The translations under genes and the position numbers were made by a program. A stretch of 64,000 nucleotides of DNA, from contig NZ_CP022255.1 of the NCBI RefSeq assembly GCF_003119195.2, positions 744,001-808,000 on the forward strand. The letters are read 5' to 3'. Shown in pieces: positions 51,866 to 59,653 of this stretch; within the stretch, counting starts at the first letter, position 1; each line of letters starts with the position of its first letter. The notes under the pieces were generated by a model that saw only the letters and a list, made by a program, of their open reading frames with translations, was not told where the DNA came from and ran no database searches. Origin of the DNA: Azospirillum baldaniorum. Lineage in GTDB: Bacteria; Pseudomonadota; Alphaproteobacteria; Azospirillales; Azospirillaceae.

Positions 51866-52309
51866 ATGAAGCCCATCCACCCTGACGCCCTGGCCCTCGC
51901 GCGCAACGCCGAAGGCCTGTACCTCAACGCCTACCTGTGTCCTGCCGGGGTCCCAACCATCGGCTACGGCCACACCGCGGGCGTGAAGATGGGGCAGCGG
52001 ATCACCGCCTCTCAGGCCGAAAACTTCCTGCTGGAGGATATGGCCGCAGCGGCGGCGCAGGTCGACAAGCTCGTGAAGGTGCCGCTCACCGATCGGCAGC
52101 GCGGCGCCCTGGCGAGCTTCGTTTTCAACCTGGGGGCCGGTGCGCTGGGCAGCTCGACGCTGCTCCGTCGGCTGAACCAGCGCGACTATGCCGGTGCGGC
52201 GGCCGAGTTCCCAAAGTGGGTCTACGCAACGGTGAATGGCGTCAAGACGCAATTGCCGGGGCTGGTGAAGCGCCGCGCCGCTGAGGTGAAGCTGTTCGAG
52301 AAGGGGTGA
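51866..52309 (+). CDS. Endolysin, GH24 lysozyme
   Basis: 147 residues. Catalytic Glu16 in ARNAEGLYLNAYLC, T31 in VPTIGYGHT; the residue at the usual catalytic Asp position is Cys25 (E-x8-C-x5-T). Otherwise the T4-lysozyme family pattern is complete, with PLTDRQRGALASFVFNLGAG. No signal peptide, so it needs a holin, and one follows at 52454. Confidence 0.93.
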   Translation: MKPIHPDALALARNAEGLYLNAYLCPAGVPTIGYGHTAGVKMGQRITASQAENFLLEDMAAAAAQVDKLVKVPLTDRQRGALASFVFNLGAGALGSSTLLRRLNQRDYAGAAAEFPKWVYATVNGVKTQLPGLVKRRAAEVKLFEKG

Positions 52310-52401
52310 ACAGTTGAGGTGGCGGGAGTCCCCCGCCGGAGAGCTGAAACGCCAAAGAAATCAATATTCTCCGCGCCGCGCGGGGGATTGCCGCCCCGAC
52401 C

Positions 52402-52432
52402 AGCCGCCCGGCATTCCGCCCGGCGGCTTTTT
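52402..52432 (+). terminator. Rho-independent terminator
   Basis: AGCCGCC-N13-GGCGGCT with TTTTT at the end. Lies between endolysin and holin candidate. Confidence 0.7.
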
Positions 52433-52453
52433 GCTGCCTGAAAGGAGCCAGCC

Positions 52454-52708
52454 ATGATGTTCCGCATGTCCACCATGATCCCCGCTCGCAAGGTGTGGGC
52501 CGGGGGCCTTGCCGGCGTCGCCGCGGCGGTGATTGCCTCGCTCCTGCGTCAGTATGCCGACGTGGACGTGTCTGCCGACCTGATCGGCTACATCATCGCT
52601 GGGATCGTGCCGTCAGTCGCCTACCTCGTGCCTCCATCAGCTCGTGATGCCATCGTGAAGGCGGATGAGGTGGCGAGGCAGGTGGGGAAGGCCCCGCTTG
52701 AACCTTGA
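52454..52708 (+). CDS. Holin candidate, 84 aa
   Basis: Starts MMFRMSTMIPARKVWAGGLA behind AAGGAG. Two hydrophobic segments (GGLAGVAAAVIASLLRQYA; LIGYIIAGIVPSVAYLVPPS) and a basic/acidic tail. Its place after the endolysin and this topology resemble small phage holins. A terminator lies between the two genes. Confidence 0.72.
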   Translation: MMFRMSTMIPARKVWAGGLAGVAAAVIASLLRQYADVDVSADLIGYIIAGIVPSVAYLVPPSARDAIVKADEVARQVGKAPLEP

Positions 52709-52762
52709 CCACACTCCATTCATGATCGCCGCCGACGATCCACAACCGACGCGACGAAGCCG

Positions 52763-53500
52763 GTGCGCGCTGCATCTCTCGAAAACTGCTTAGCAGAACT
52801 CCTGCCGTTGGGGGCTGGCCCGTTTCCTCCAGATATTGAGGCAGCCCGCGACCGCCTGTGCACCGAACTGGTCGACCGCGGCGTCACGCCGGTTCTGAGC
52901 GAGTCATGGGCGGACTTGCAAGCGCTGAACGCTCGCCACCGAGAAAGCTGGTTTCCCCTCCTGCCGAAGCCGCCCAGCGCCCCAGCCTTCTGGATTGGGC
53001 TAGTCGATGGGGAAGGGGAGGTGGTCGCCACTTACGGCGTGGTGCTGGTTGACTGTGCCGGCTCCAGTTTCGGCGCCCGCCTGATGGACCTGTCAGCACT
53101 GCATGATCCAGGGTCGGCCCCGGCGGACGAGTGGGTCTTCGTCGCCAGTGAGGGCGCCCACGATGCCATGGGGCCAGTGGCTTGGATTGTAGCCGGGTGG
53201 ATCCGTCCGGACTGGCGAGGGTCTGGGCTATTCCACAGACTAGGGGCGCTGACGCGACTGCTGGCGCTATGCTGCTGGCCGGTTGGTTGGGTGGTTGGGC
53301 TGGTCGACCCAGAGACGGTTCCGGTGTGGAGGGGGCGCGGCGTTAGTCGGCACCGGCTGGAGGATCGCCCTGGCATCCTCTATCGCCAGAGTGGCGTGGG
53401 GCGGCTGCCGCTGCACTTTATGCGGTGGAGTCGGGAGGACGCTCTTCTTAGCCTTGGCATAAGATCGAAGCAGGCAGCCGAAGCCATGACCCCCGTGTAG
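52763..53500 (+). CDS. GNAT-like protein, 245 aa
   Basis: Starts at GTG (MRAASLENCLAELLPLGAGP); no good ATG in frame, and the ribosome site is poor. WIVAGWIRPDWRGSGLFHRL GAL resembles motif A of acyltransferases (R-x-x-G-x-G-like), with FWIGLVDGEGEVVATYGVVL upstream. Substrate unknown. Last gene of the rightward late block before the non-coding stretch. Confidence 0.6.
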   Translation: MRAASLENCLAELLPLGAGPFPPDIEAARDRLCTELVDRGVTPVLSESWADLQALNARHRESWFPLLPKPPSAPAFWIGLVDGEGEVVATYGVVLVDCAGSSFGARLMDLSALHDPGSAPADEWVFVASEGAHDAMGPVAWIVAGWIRPDWRGSGLFHRLGALTRLLALCCWPVGWVVGLVDPETVPVWRGRGVSRHRLEDRPGILYRQSGVGRLPLHFMRWSREDALLSLGIRSKQAAEAMTPV

Positions 53501-54146
53501 CTTCCCGGCCTTCCACCGGGTGGGGCGCACGCTCCGGAGCGCACGCCTCTGCAAGACCTAGGCGTTGGGGGATCGGACCCGACCGCCGAAGCGGCCCCAT
53601 CTCCTTTACCGATGGCCCATGGTGCGCGGCCTTGCCTCTGCTCGCGGAGCGGTCCGGGGGTATTGCAGCCTTCCACCCACTTCAGACTCTCTGCCCTGTC
53701 GAACGGTGTGTGGGCACCGCCGACGAGCTTCCGCCGCTCCGCAACTCTGTGCCCCATGCGGGGCGAAACTGTTGCCGGTCTTTCCCGGCTGTCATCGGTC
53801 TGCCTTGCGGCTTTCGTGCGGCTCGGGACTTTCGTCCGGGCTACACGCGGGGCACCCAACCGAAACCCGCGGCCCTGACGCCCATTCGGGCGAATTCTGC
53901 CGGACACCAAACCGGCTGCCTCATTCCCCGCACGAGAGTTTCCGGCGCCTACTTCGTTCGGTCATCCGGGCTTGGCGTCGGGGCGCAGACCCGAGGCGCG
54001 GGTCTTGGTGTTTTAGCTGCGGGCCGGACTGGATACCGGCTCACGGGCCTTCGTTGGTGGATTGCCGACCCGTATTTGATCCACCGCTCAGAGCGTCTAT
54101 CCGCTCAGCCGCAGCGCAAACACTATAGCAAGTCCCCGATACGATG
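53501..54146 (+). ncRNA. Gene-free, hairpin-dense stretch; candidate large structured RNA
   Basis: 646 bases with no supportable gene; open frames here overlap in several frames and give unnatural compositions. Clean stems occur at 53504-53520, 53530-53541, 53543-53565 (ACGCCT/AGGCGT), 53752-53763 (CCCC-ATGC-GGGG), 53774-53789, 53846-53871 (CGCGGG/CCCGCG), 53880-53891 (GCCC-ATTC-GGGC), 53987-54005 (AGACCC/GGGTCT), 54023-54040 (GCCGG/CCGGC) and 54056-54085 (GGTGGAT/ATCCACC). Large phage RNAs such as GOLLD or ROOL are of this size; identity with them is untested. The strand is assumed from the neighbouring late operon. Confidence 0.4.
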
Positions 54147-54335
54147 TCACCCCTGATCGCGCGACGCTTTCGTGTGTCCGTGCTCGATCTCACAAGCAAT
54201 CACTTCCATCCTGTCCGCCCGCGCTGCCCATTCTGTTCCGCCAAACCTGATGGCGTTGCAGCGGAACTCTACGGCTTGCGCGCGAAGAGCCTCGGACACG
54301 AGGCGTTCGTCTTCGGGGCGGATAGCGTAGGTCAT
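54147..54335 (-). CDS. Small protein, 62 aa
   Basis: Starts MTYAIRPEDERLVSEALRAQ, helical, ends EIEHGHTKASRDQG. Overlaps the upstream stop by ATGA. Last gene of the short leftward operon reading out of the 56-kb switch. Confidence 0.6.
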   Translation of the reverse strand: MTYAIRPEDERLVSEALRAQAVEFRCNAIRFGGTEWAARADRMEVIACEIEHGHTKASRDQG

Positions 54336-54544
54336 TGCCCCTCCTCCTGCGCCAGGGCGGCGCGGCCCGCGTTGGTGATGTGCACCCGGCCAAAGCTGCT
54401 GATCGGGGCATCAACAAGACTGCGCCGGATCAGAACGTCCATCGACGATCTTCCGTACTCGTCTCGGAACCCCATGCCGCCGGTCGATGCGGCAAGCGCT
54501 CCCAGCACTCTGGCCTGCGCCTTGGTCAGCTTCATGTCACCCAC
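54332..54544 (-). CDS. Small winged-helix-like protein, 70 aa
   Basis: GTG start at 54544, chosen because AGGAGG lies 6 bases before it, whereas the next ATG (MKLTK) is 15 bases away. KLTKAQARVLGALAASTGGM followed by SSMDVLIRRSLVDAP and VHITNAGRAALA has the form of a winged helix. Probably DNA-binding. Confidence 0.62.
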   Translation of the reverse strand: MGDMKLTKAQARVLGALAASTGGMGFRDEYGRSSMDVLIRRSLVDAPISSFGRVHITNAGRAALAQEEGQ

Positions 54545-54704
54545 GGTCGCCTCCTGTGGTGCTGGAGAGAGCCGCCAGTTGCCCGCGAAGGGCGCTGATG
54601 TCGCCGCGGTCCTGACCGGCGATCAGGACCCATGTGCCGTCCTTCGGCGCCGTCTCAATCGGCTGCCAGCGGGCGCTCGCTTCGGTGTGCGTGGTGTCGG
54701 TCAT
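54537..54704 (-). CDS. DUF551-like small protein, 55 aa
   Basis: Reads MTDTTHTEASARWQPIETAP KDGTWVL, the WQPIETAPKDG signature of small DUF551-type phage proteins, then a helical end. Overlaps both neighbours by a few bases. Confidence 0.68.
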   Translation of the reverse strand: MTDTTHTEASARWQPIETAPKDGTWVLIAGQDRGDISALRGQLAALSSTTGGDRG

Positions 54705-55120
54705 GGCGCGCAGTCCTTCAGGTCAAAGACGAGGCCGGCGCAGTAGAGGTCTCCGCCCTCCATGATCTTGAAGCGCGCGTGCGGGAGGTTGGTCGTCATC
54801 AGCCATGAGGTGTCGAGACCTTCCGGGCACCAGATGGCCTTCACCGGCATGGCCTTCATCTTCAGCGCGTCAAAGTTCGACGTCTCCTCGGACAGCAGGC
54901 CGTTTTCCGTGAAGTAGGCGGTTCCACCGTCATAGGCGCCGATCTCGTCATAGACTGCGCCACGGAACTCCATCAGGTCGTCGCTGGCCCCGAACACCGC
55001 CACCAGACCGGCAGCCTTCATCTGGGCGAACATCTCGCGGCTTCCCTCGAAACCGTACTCGTTGCCGTCCAGAGCGGCGGCGGCTTCCTGCATCGTGATC
55101 ATGGGGGTGGTGTCGGTCAT
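54701..55120 (-). CDS. Hypothetical protein, 139 aa
   Basis: Starts MTDTTPMITMQEAAAALDGN; mixed alpha/beta with ASDDLMEFRGAVYDEIGAYD GG and Cys at CPEG and YCAG. Annotated in phages as hypothetical; no function known to me. Confidence 0.7.
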   Translation of the reverse strand: MTDTTPMITMQEAAAALDGNEYGFEGSREMFAQMKAAGLVAVFGASDDLMEFRGAVYDEIGAYDGGTAYFTENGLLSEETSNFDALKMKAMPVKAIWCPEGLDTSWLMTTNLPHARFKIMEGGDLYCAGLVFDLKDCAP

Positions 55121-55137
55121 GGGGGCCTCGTGGGGGT

Positions 55138-55971
55138 TCAGGCGGCGCGACGGCGCGGTTTCCGCGTCGCGTGCGCCAGCACTTCGCCGAAATGCTCGGC
55201 AATGATCCGGTTGACCTTGGCGACCAGATCGGGGCGCTTGAACTTGACGTGCAGGTTCCGGTTCTTGAACGTCTTGATGGAGAAGTATTCCGTCTCCAGC
55301 GTGTTGCCCAAGCTTTGGCGGGTGGTCTGCGCCACCATGGCGGCAGCGTCTCCGCGATGATCCTTGGTCGGCTGGCCGTCTACGATCTGGAAAATCCTAT
55401 CAAGGTCCCGCATTTGGTCTTGGCTGTTGCTCCAATGGTTCCAGCCGCCATACTCGGACAGCGCCCCGGACATGATGAGCTTGTCGCCAAGGCGGTAAGC
55501 GGGGTTGCTGGCGAACGAGCGGTCCAGCGCCATGAACAGGTTGATGACGCCGCGCTTGAATGTCACCTCGCTCTCCGCCGTCAGCCGGGAGAATGTGGCG
55601 ACGAGGTTGTCCCGCGTCACTTCCGCCGGGTCCTTCTCGTTCTGCTCACGGAAAGCCTTCACCTCCTGCGCATCCATCAGGTTGATGAGGCCAAGGGCGT
55701 TCATGATGTGGTTCCACACCGCGCCGTCGAGGTTCCGGCGCATCGCGTTCACGGCTCCGTCAGTCTCGCCGTGCTCAATGCTGTAGGTCTCGCGAACCAG
55801 GACGTGCCGCAGGTTCGTGTAGTCGGTCGCGCCGACCTCCTTGTGGACCTTCGCCGCTTCCGCCAGCAGTTCGACGCCCCGCCGGTAAAGCTCCAGCGCC
55901 CGGTCACGCTTCGCCACGATCTCGTCGGCGCTGCCCTTACGGATGATGTCGGTGCGGTGCGCTTCGATCAT
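55138..55971 (-). CDS. DUF4942 protein
   Basis: 277 residues from MIEAHRTDIIRKGSADEIVA, the start favoured by GAGAGGG upstream. An in-frame ATG at 56022 would sit on the predicted transcript start. DUF4942 blocks: RNLDGAVWNHIMNALGLINL, SFASNPAYRLGDKLIMSGAL, and ETEYFSIKTFKNRNLHVKFK. Family has no firm function; found on phages and plasmids, often beside methylases. First gene leftward from the 56-kb switch. Confidence 0.82.
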   Translation of the reverse strand: MIEAHRTDIIRKGSADEIVAKRDRALELYRRGVELLAEAAKVHKEVGATDYTNLRHVLVRETYSIEHGETDGAVNAMRRNLDGAVWNHIMNALGLINLMDAQEVKAFREQNEKDPAEVTRDNLVATFSRLTAESEVTFKRGVINLFMALDRSFASNPAYRLGDKLIMSGALSEYGGWNHWSNSQDQMRDLDRIFQIVDGQPTKDHRGDAAAMVAQTTRQSLGNTLETEYFSIKTFKNRNLHVKFKRPDLVAKVNRIIAEHFGEVLAHATRKPRRRAA

Positions 55972-56023
55972 GGCTGGCCCTCTCTGGGATTGGCTAGATG
56001 CGGCGACGACCGCGAAGTTCATG

Positions 56024-56058
56024 TTGATAACCCTAGAGGTTATTGATATAACCGTCAA
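56024..56058. promoter_or_regulatory. Divergent overlapping promoters with palindromic operator
   Basis: Rightward: TTGATA (56024-56029), 17 bases, TATAAC (56047-56052). Leftward: TTGACG (56058-56053), 17 bases, TAGGGT (56035-56030). ATAACC-N5-GGTTAT at 56027-56043 covers the leftward -10 and the rightward -35. TATAACC at 56047 and GGTTATA at 56079-56085 form a second, wider inverted pair. One regulator bound here would control both directions. Confidence 0.65.
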
Positions 56059-56084
56059 GAGAGGAAATTGACCGGGGCGGTTAT

Positions 56085-56396
56085 ATGCTTGAACCTGCGA
56101 TACGGCTTCTTGATACTGCCGCCATGCTGACGGCAGGACAGATACGCGCCGCGCGGGCGTGGCTCGGATGGAAGCAGGCCGAATTGGCCGAGGCTTCTGG
56201 GGTGGCTTTGCAAACGGTGAAGTTCATCGAGCAAGGTCGAACGGAGGATCCGAGGAGCAGTTCGCTCGACAAGATCGAGGCGGCTTTCCGAACGCACGGC
56301 CTCGAGTTCTTCGACGGCAACTCCCCACTCCCGCCCGGCGGCCCCGGCGTCCGCCTCCGTGATGCCTCCCCGGACACGAAAGGAGGGGAGCCATGA
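56085..56396 (+). CDS. Xre-family regulator
   Basis: 103 residues from 56085; ATG at 56124 (MLTAGQIRAARAWLGWKQAE) is an alternative that starts at the HTH itself. The HTH (KQAELAEASGVALQTVKFIE QG) is of the class common in alphaproteobacterial autoregulators, with LDKIEAAFRTHGLEFFDG after it. It likely binds the GGTTAT palindromes in front of it. Confidence 0.8.
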   Translation: MLEPAIRLLDTAAMLTAGQIRAARAWLGWKQAELAEASGVALQTVKFIEQGRTEDPRSSSLDKIEAAFRTHGLEFFDGNSPLPPGGPGVRLRDASPDTKGGEP

Positions 56397-56650
56397 ACCG
56401 CGCGGATCGCAACGTCTTGATGGCGTTGGAGCGGGCAGGCGATTGGCTGGTGCCGACGCGCGACCTGCCGAACGGCCACGGTCATGTGATCGGTGCTGGA
56501 GTGACGGCGGCAACCCTCAGCCGACTGGAGCGCTCGGGGCTGATGGAATATGTCCTGTTTGACCACGGCCCCGGAGGGTGGCGCATTACTGCCGCAGGCC
56601 GTGAGTTGCTGGCGACCGCGCGCCTCTTCCGGCTCACAGAGAGGAGGTGA
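56393..56650 (+). CDS. Winged-helix-like small protein, 85 aa
   Basis: Starts MNRADRNVLMALERAGDWLV; GVTAATLSRLERSGLMEYVL then GGWRITAAGRELLATARL is a winged helix pattern. ATGA overlap with the Xre gene. Probably works with it or antagonises it. Confidence 0.65.
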   Translation: MNRADRNVLMALERAGDWLVPTRDLPNGHGHVIGAGVTAATLSRLERSGLMEYVLFDHGPGGWRITAAGRELLATARLFRLTERR

Positions 56651-56653
56651 GTG

Positions 56654-56863
56654 ATGACCTGCACCGTTCACCATACAGTCGGAGTTCGGCAGCAGCGCGG
56701 GACGGCAAAACTCCACCGCGATCCGGATTGCCAATATCTCCGCAGCGCCGCGGCTGTCTTCTCGGAACAGATGGGCATCGGTAACACGACCGACCGCATG
56801 CGGTGTTCCCGGTGCTGGCCGCAGTTTGCTGGCGCCCCGGACAGCAAGGGAGACGGCCAGTGA
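56654..56863 (+). CDS. Cys-containing small protein, 69 aa
   Basis: Starts MTCTVHHTVGVRQQRGTAKL after GAGGAGG; DPDCQYLR and RCSRCWPQ offer three Cys, a possible metal site. Function unknown. Confidence 0.6.
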   Translation: MTCTVHHTVGVRQQRGTAKLHRDPDCQYLRSAAAVFSEQMGIGNTTDRMRCSRCWPQFAGAPDSKGDGQ

Positions 56864-57135
56864 CCAGCTTCGAGCCCGTCCGCACTCTGGCGGACCTGAA
56901 CAGCCTCAATGAGGACGACATCGTTGATGGCTACCTGTCCGCCGAGAGCGGCGACCCGGAACCCGGCGCGAACCGGGGCAGGGCCTTTTGGCACGGCTGG
57001 CGGAACCGGATGATCGACCGTGGCGAGCTGCCTTCGGATGATGCCGCGTCCCAGCTTGCCCGCGAGTATGTCGAAGCGTCCAGGGCTGCGGTCCGGGCGG
57101 GGCGCATGAAGGAAGGAAAGGAGGGCGTGCCGTGA
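56860..57135 (+). CDS. Hypothetical protein, 91 aa
   Basis: GTG start (MTSFEPVRTLADLNSLNEDD) overlapping the previous stop as GTGA, with AAGGGAGA upstream. DDIVDGYLSAESGDPEPGAN RGRAFWHGWRNRMIDRG is a known small phage motif (ribosome-modulation-factor-like GxxxFWxGWRN), though the fold assignment is a guess. Confidence 0.6.
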   Translation: MTSFEPVRTLADLNSLNEDDIVDGYLSAESGDPEPGANRGRAFWHGWRNRMIDRGELPSDDAASQLAREYVEASRAAVRAGRMKEGKEGVP

Positions 57136-57437
57136 CCTGCCACCACTGCCACAAGACGCTCGCCGGCAAGTTCTACGTGTTCAGCATCGCCGCCATGGAG
57201 CAGGAGGCTCCGGGCCGTGCCGTGATGATTGCTGACGGCGCCATGCCCGTGCGGATCAGCGCTGACATCGGCTACCACGATCACGGGCTGACGGAGCTGA
57301 CCGGCGCTGCGTCGGTCGATCTCCTCGACGGCCTGCCGATCCGCAACGCCCAGGCCGAAGCCTCCTTCTGCTCCAAGGCGTGCATGACCGACTGGTTCGC
57401 GGCCAAGGTCAACAGCCTGACCGGCCTGTCCGCCTGA
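57132..57437 (+). CDS. Zinc-finger-like small protein, 101 aa
   Basis: GTG start coupled to the previous stop as GTGA. CHHC at the start and CSKAC near the end can make a zinc site bracketing a beta-rich centre. Last gene of the rightward operon, converging on the leftward genes at 57444. Confidence 0.62.
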   Translation: MTCHHCHKTLAGKFYVFSIAAMEQEAPGRAVMIADGAMPVRISADIGYHDHGLTELTGAASVDLLDGLPIRNAQAEASFCSKACMTDWFAAKVNSLTGLSA

Positions 57438-57443
57438 CAAGCG

Positions 57444-57683
57444 TCACCCCGCCTTCCGCTCCGGCGCCATGTTGTCTATCAGCGCAGCGCGCGCTTCCAT
57501 TACCGACGCTTCATCGCCCGGCCCGGCTCTCCGGCCATGCCGAATTTCCCATCCAAGGATCGCATTGACCGAGAGCCGTGCCTCTTCCCCGCCAGCCCTG
57601 ACGGCATCGACCACGGGCGGCGTGCATCCGCCCGGTTCCCGGCGGCTGGCGTTGATGGCCTGGATAAGCTCTGCGTAGGTCAT
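57444..57683 (-). CDS. Hypothetical protein, 79 aa
   Basis: Starts MTYAELIQAINASRREPGGC, helical, ends IDNMAPERKAG. ATGA overlap with the upstream gene. Unknown. Confidence 0.6.
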   Translation of the reverse strand: MTYAELIQAINASRREPGGCTPPVVDAVRAGGEEARLSVNAILGWEIRHGRRAGPGDEASVMEARAALIDNMAPERKAG

Positions 57684-58030
57684 GTCTTGGGGCCGTGAGT
57701 CTTGGGGGCTTCGGAAGGACGTGCGAGAAACACGGTGTAGCCGGACCCGCGCATATGCTCCACCAACTTCATGGCGAGCATGGTGACGGCCACGTCGTCG
57801 GGCTTCCGGCTCGTCTGCATGCCGCGGTTCTGGGACAGAACGAATTCCACCGTCCGCTGAACGTCTCCCCACGGGATCGCCCCGCCGCCCATCAGGGCGG
57901 GGGCCGCCAACTCGGCCCAGCCGATGTACTGGCGCTTCATCTCCGGCCCGAGGCCGTTCCAAAGCTCCTGGCCGCCGGCCATTGCGACAGCGGCGTCCCA
58001 GATCGCGCGAGGTGGATGGTCAATGCTCAT
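57680..58030 (-). CDS. Hypothetical protein, 116 aa
   Basis: Starts MSIDHPPRAIWDAAVAMAGG; IYIGWAELAAPALMGG-like and DDVAVTMLAMKLVEHMRGSG segments suggest a helical protein. A GTG start at 58099 would add 23 residues. No family known. Between it and the integrase, 58031-58229 is AT-rich and empty. Confidence 0.6.
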   Translation of the reverse strand: MSIDHPPRAIWDAAVAMAGGQELWNGLGPEMKRQYIGWAELAAPALMGGGAIPWGDVQRTVEFVLSQNRGMQTSRKPDDVAVTMLAMKLVEHMRGSGYTVFLARPSEAPKTHGPKT

Positions 58031-58229
58031 GCGGGAGATGGTGGCATGAGAACAGGTGGGGAACAAGACTGGTCGCCCGTCTGCCCGTTCATTTGGCACG
58101 CATCAGGAACGCCATGTCACGCCATGGCGGAAAACATGAAGCGATAACCATTTAAAATCAAAACCCTGACTTTACCTGCCACGTAAGGATAAGTAGTTGA
58201 TCTGTCAGCGGAAAGCTTTCTGTTTGTCA

Positions 58230-59194
58230 TCATTTGGCTTTTCGCCAATTTTCCAACTTTGTTATCGCTGCGGTTGCCCTGCGGAACTGGTCGCTCTCCT
58301 TGGTGTAGTGCTCAATCATAGAAAGAGCGGAGTGGCCGGTGATGGCTGCTATTTCATGGATGCTGCATCCAGCCTCAGCTAGCCGGGAGCGGCGACCTTG
58401 CGAAGCCCATGGAAGACGTACCCTGTGAACTCAGGGCGAAGCGGGCGCCCATGCTTGTCAGCATGGAGGATGAACCCACGGAAGCTCGATGAGAAATGAT
58501 CCCCGTTGGGCCACGGCAATCCGTTACGGCGAACCAGAATGGTGGTGGCGGTCGACTCTCCTCGCGTAGCCTTCCACGCGTCCATCTCGTGTCGCAGGGC
58601 GCTGTGGCATGGAACTAACAGCTTCTTCCCTGTCTTCTGCTGGGCCAGGGAGATCGTGGATCCATCGTAATCAGACCACTGCATGCGGATGCAATCGCCA
58701 AGCCTTTGTCCAGTGTAGACGGCCAGTGCCACAGCTCTGCGAAAGTGCTCCGGGAGCACGCCGGGAGTCAACGCGTGCTCCACCAGAGCGTCCGGCCAGC
58801 GTGAATGTTCGCCACCTTTCAGTTTTCTGATACGCAGGGCCGGATGAAACTGGATGTACTCGCGATCAAGCGCGAAAGTTAGCAAGACTGTCCAAACCTT
58901 GTGAACCTCGTTCGCGATGCCTGGAGTGCCGGCTAAAGCATCGCGTTGGGCCAAGACATGCCGGCGCTTGATCTTGGCTATCTCAACCTCACCATACTCG
59001 GTGACGATCTCGTTCAGGCATCTGTCGTAAAGGGTTTGTGAAGACCGCTTCATTCCCCTGTATTGATGACTTGCGGTGTATTCCCTGACGATAGCCGCGA
59101 CGGTTCTCGCGCGCGGCTCCTTGCTGGCGCGTTCGTAGCTGTATGTCTTAATTGTTCCGTCTGCGAGAGTGCGCTTTACGGTTTTGCGGGCCAT
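58230..59194 (-). pseudogene. int: Tyrosine integrase, interrupted by a one-base frameshift
   Basis: Read leftward from 59194 the protein is intact to FHGLRKVAAPG, then stops at 58380. In the next frame it continues RLAEAGCSIHEIAAITGHSA LSMIEHYTKESDQ and ends KLENWRKAK at 58230. Length 965 needs just one base to make 321 residues. Active-site residues: Arg164, Lys187, His262 and Arg265 before the break, His in TGHS and Tyr in EHYTK after it. Given proven base losses elsewhere, a sequencing error in CTCCCGG near 58385 is more likely than true decay. Confidence 0.88.
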
Positions 59195-59429
59195 CGCGGA
59201 GAAGCCTCGAAGAAATTTCGTCGGGATCGGTGGTGCGGGGCGCGGTTCCGACCGCTTGCTCCATTCCAGTTCGGACGGCTATGCGCAGGCTGTCAACATG
59301 CCATCTCTTGGCGCCTCCGATCATAAGCGGCTTTGGGAGGACGCCTTTTTCCACCCACCGGCGGACGGTGGACGCGCTCGTGTCGAAGAACTCGGCAACG
59401 GACGTCTCTGACAGGTACTCAGTTGCCAT
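59148..59429 (-). CDS. xis: Excisionase-like HTH protein
   Basis: 93 residues: SVAEFFDTSASTVRRWVEKG then VLPKPLMIGGAKRWHVDSL, the winged HTH_17/AlpA-type fold used by phage excisionases. Its 3' end overlaps the integrase start by 47 bases, a usual Xis-Int arrangement. Confidence 0.82.
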   Translation of the reverse strand: MATEYLSETSVAEFFDTSASTVRRWVEKGVLPKPLMIGGAKRWHVDSLRIAVRTGMEQAVGTAPRTTDPDEISSRLLRDGPQNRKAHSRRRNN

Positions 59430-59431
59430 GC

Positions 59432-59653
59432 CTACACCTCTCCCTGCGCTGCGCCGGCCGGGAACAGGATGGCCGTCAGGGCCGCGACATGCTTCGCCGA
59501 CGAGCGGAGCAACAGCACATCCATTTCCTTGACCTTCTCCTTGCGTCGCAGGCGTTCGGAAACCGCCATGGCCTGCCGCTCCAGCGTGTGTGCGTGGTCT
59601 GCCAGTTCCTTCGCCACGGCCCAATAGGCGATCTCGTCATCCGGCTCACCCAT
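59432..59653 (-). CDS. Small helical protein, 73 aa
   Basis: Starts MGEPDDEIAYWAVAKELADH, two amphipathic helices (HTLERQAMAVSERLRRKEKV). Overlaps the upstream gene by 8 bases. Unknown. Confidence 0.6.
   Translation of the reverse strand: MGEPDDEIAYWAVAKELADHAHTLERQAMAVSERLRRKEKVKEMDVLLLRSSAKHVAALTAILFPAGAAQGEV

Noticed and set aside
52763..53500. Mom-type DNA modification enzyme
   Set aside because: It lies at the right end of the late block as Mom does in Mu and looks GNAT-like, but none of the Mom sequence pattern is recognisable.
53380..53910. Leftward 176-codon open frame in the hairpin-rich stretch
   Set aside because: Overlaps the end of the GNAT-like gene, lacks a ribosome site and has a composition like random GC-rich sequence; rightward frames in the same place are no better.
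58031..58229. attP site
   Set aside because: The AT-rich gap at the 3' side of the integrase is a plausible location, but no core repeat or arm-site set can be shown without host junctions.
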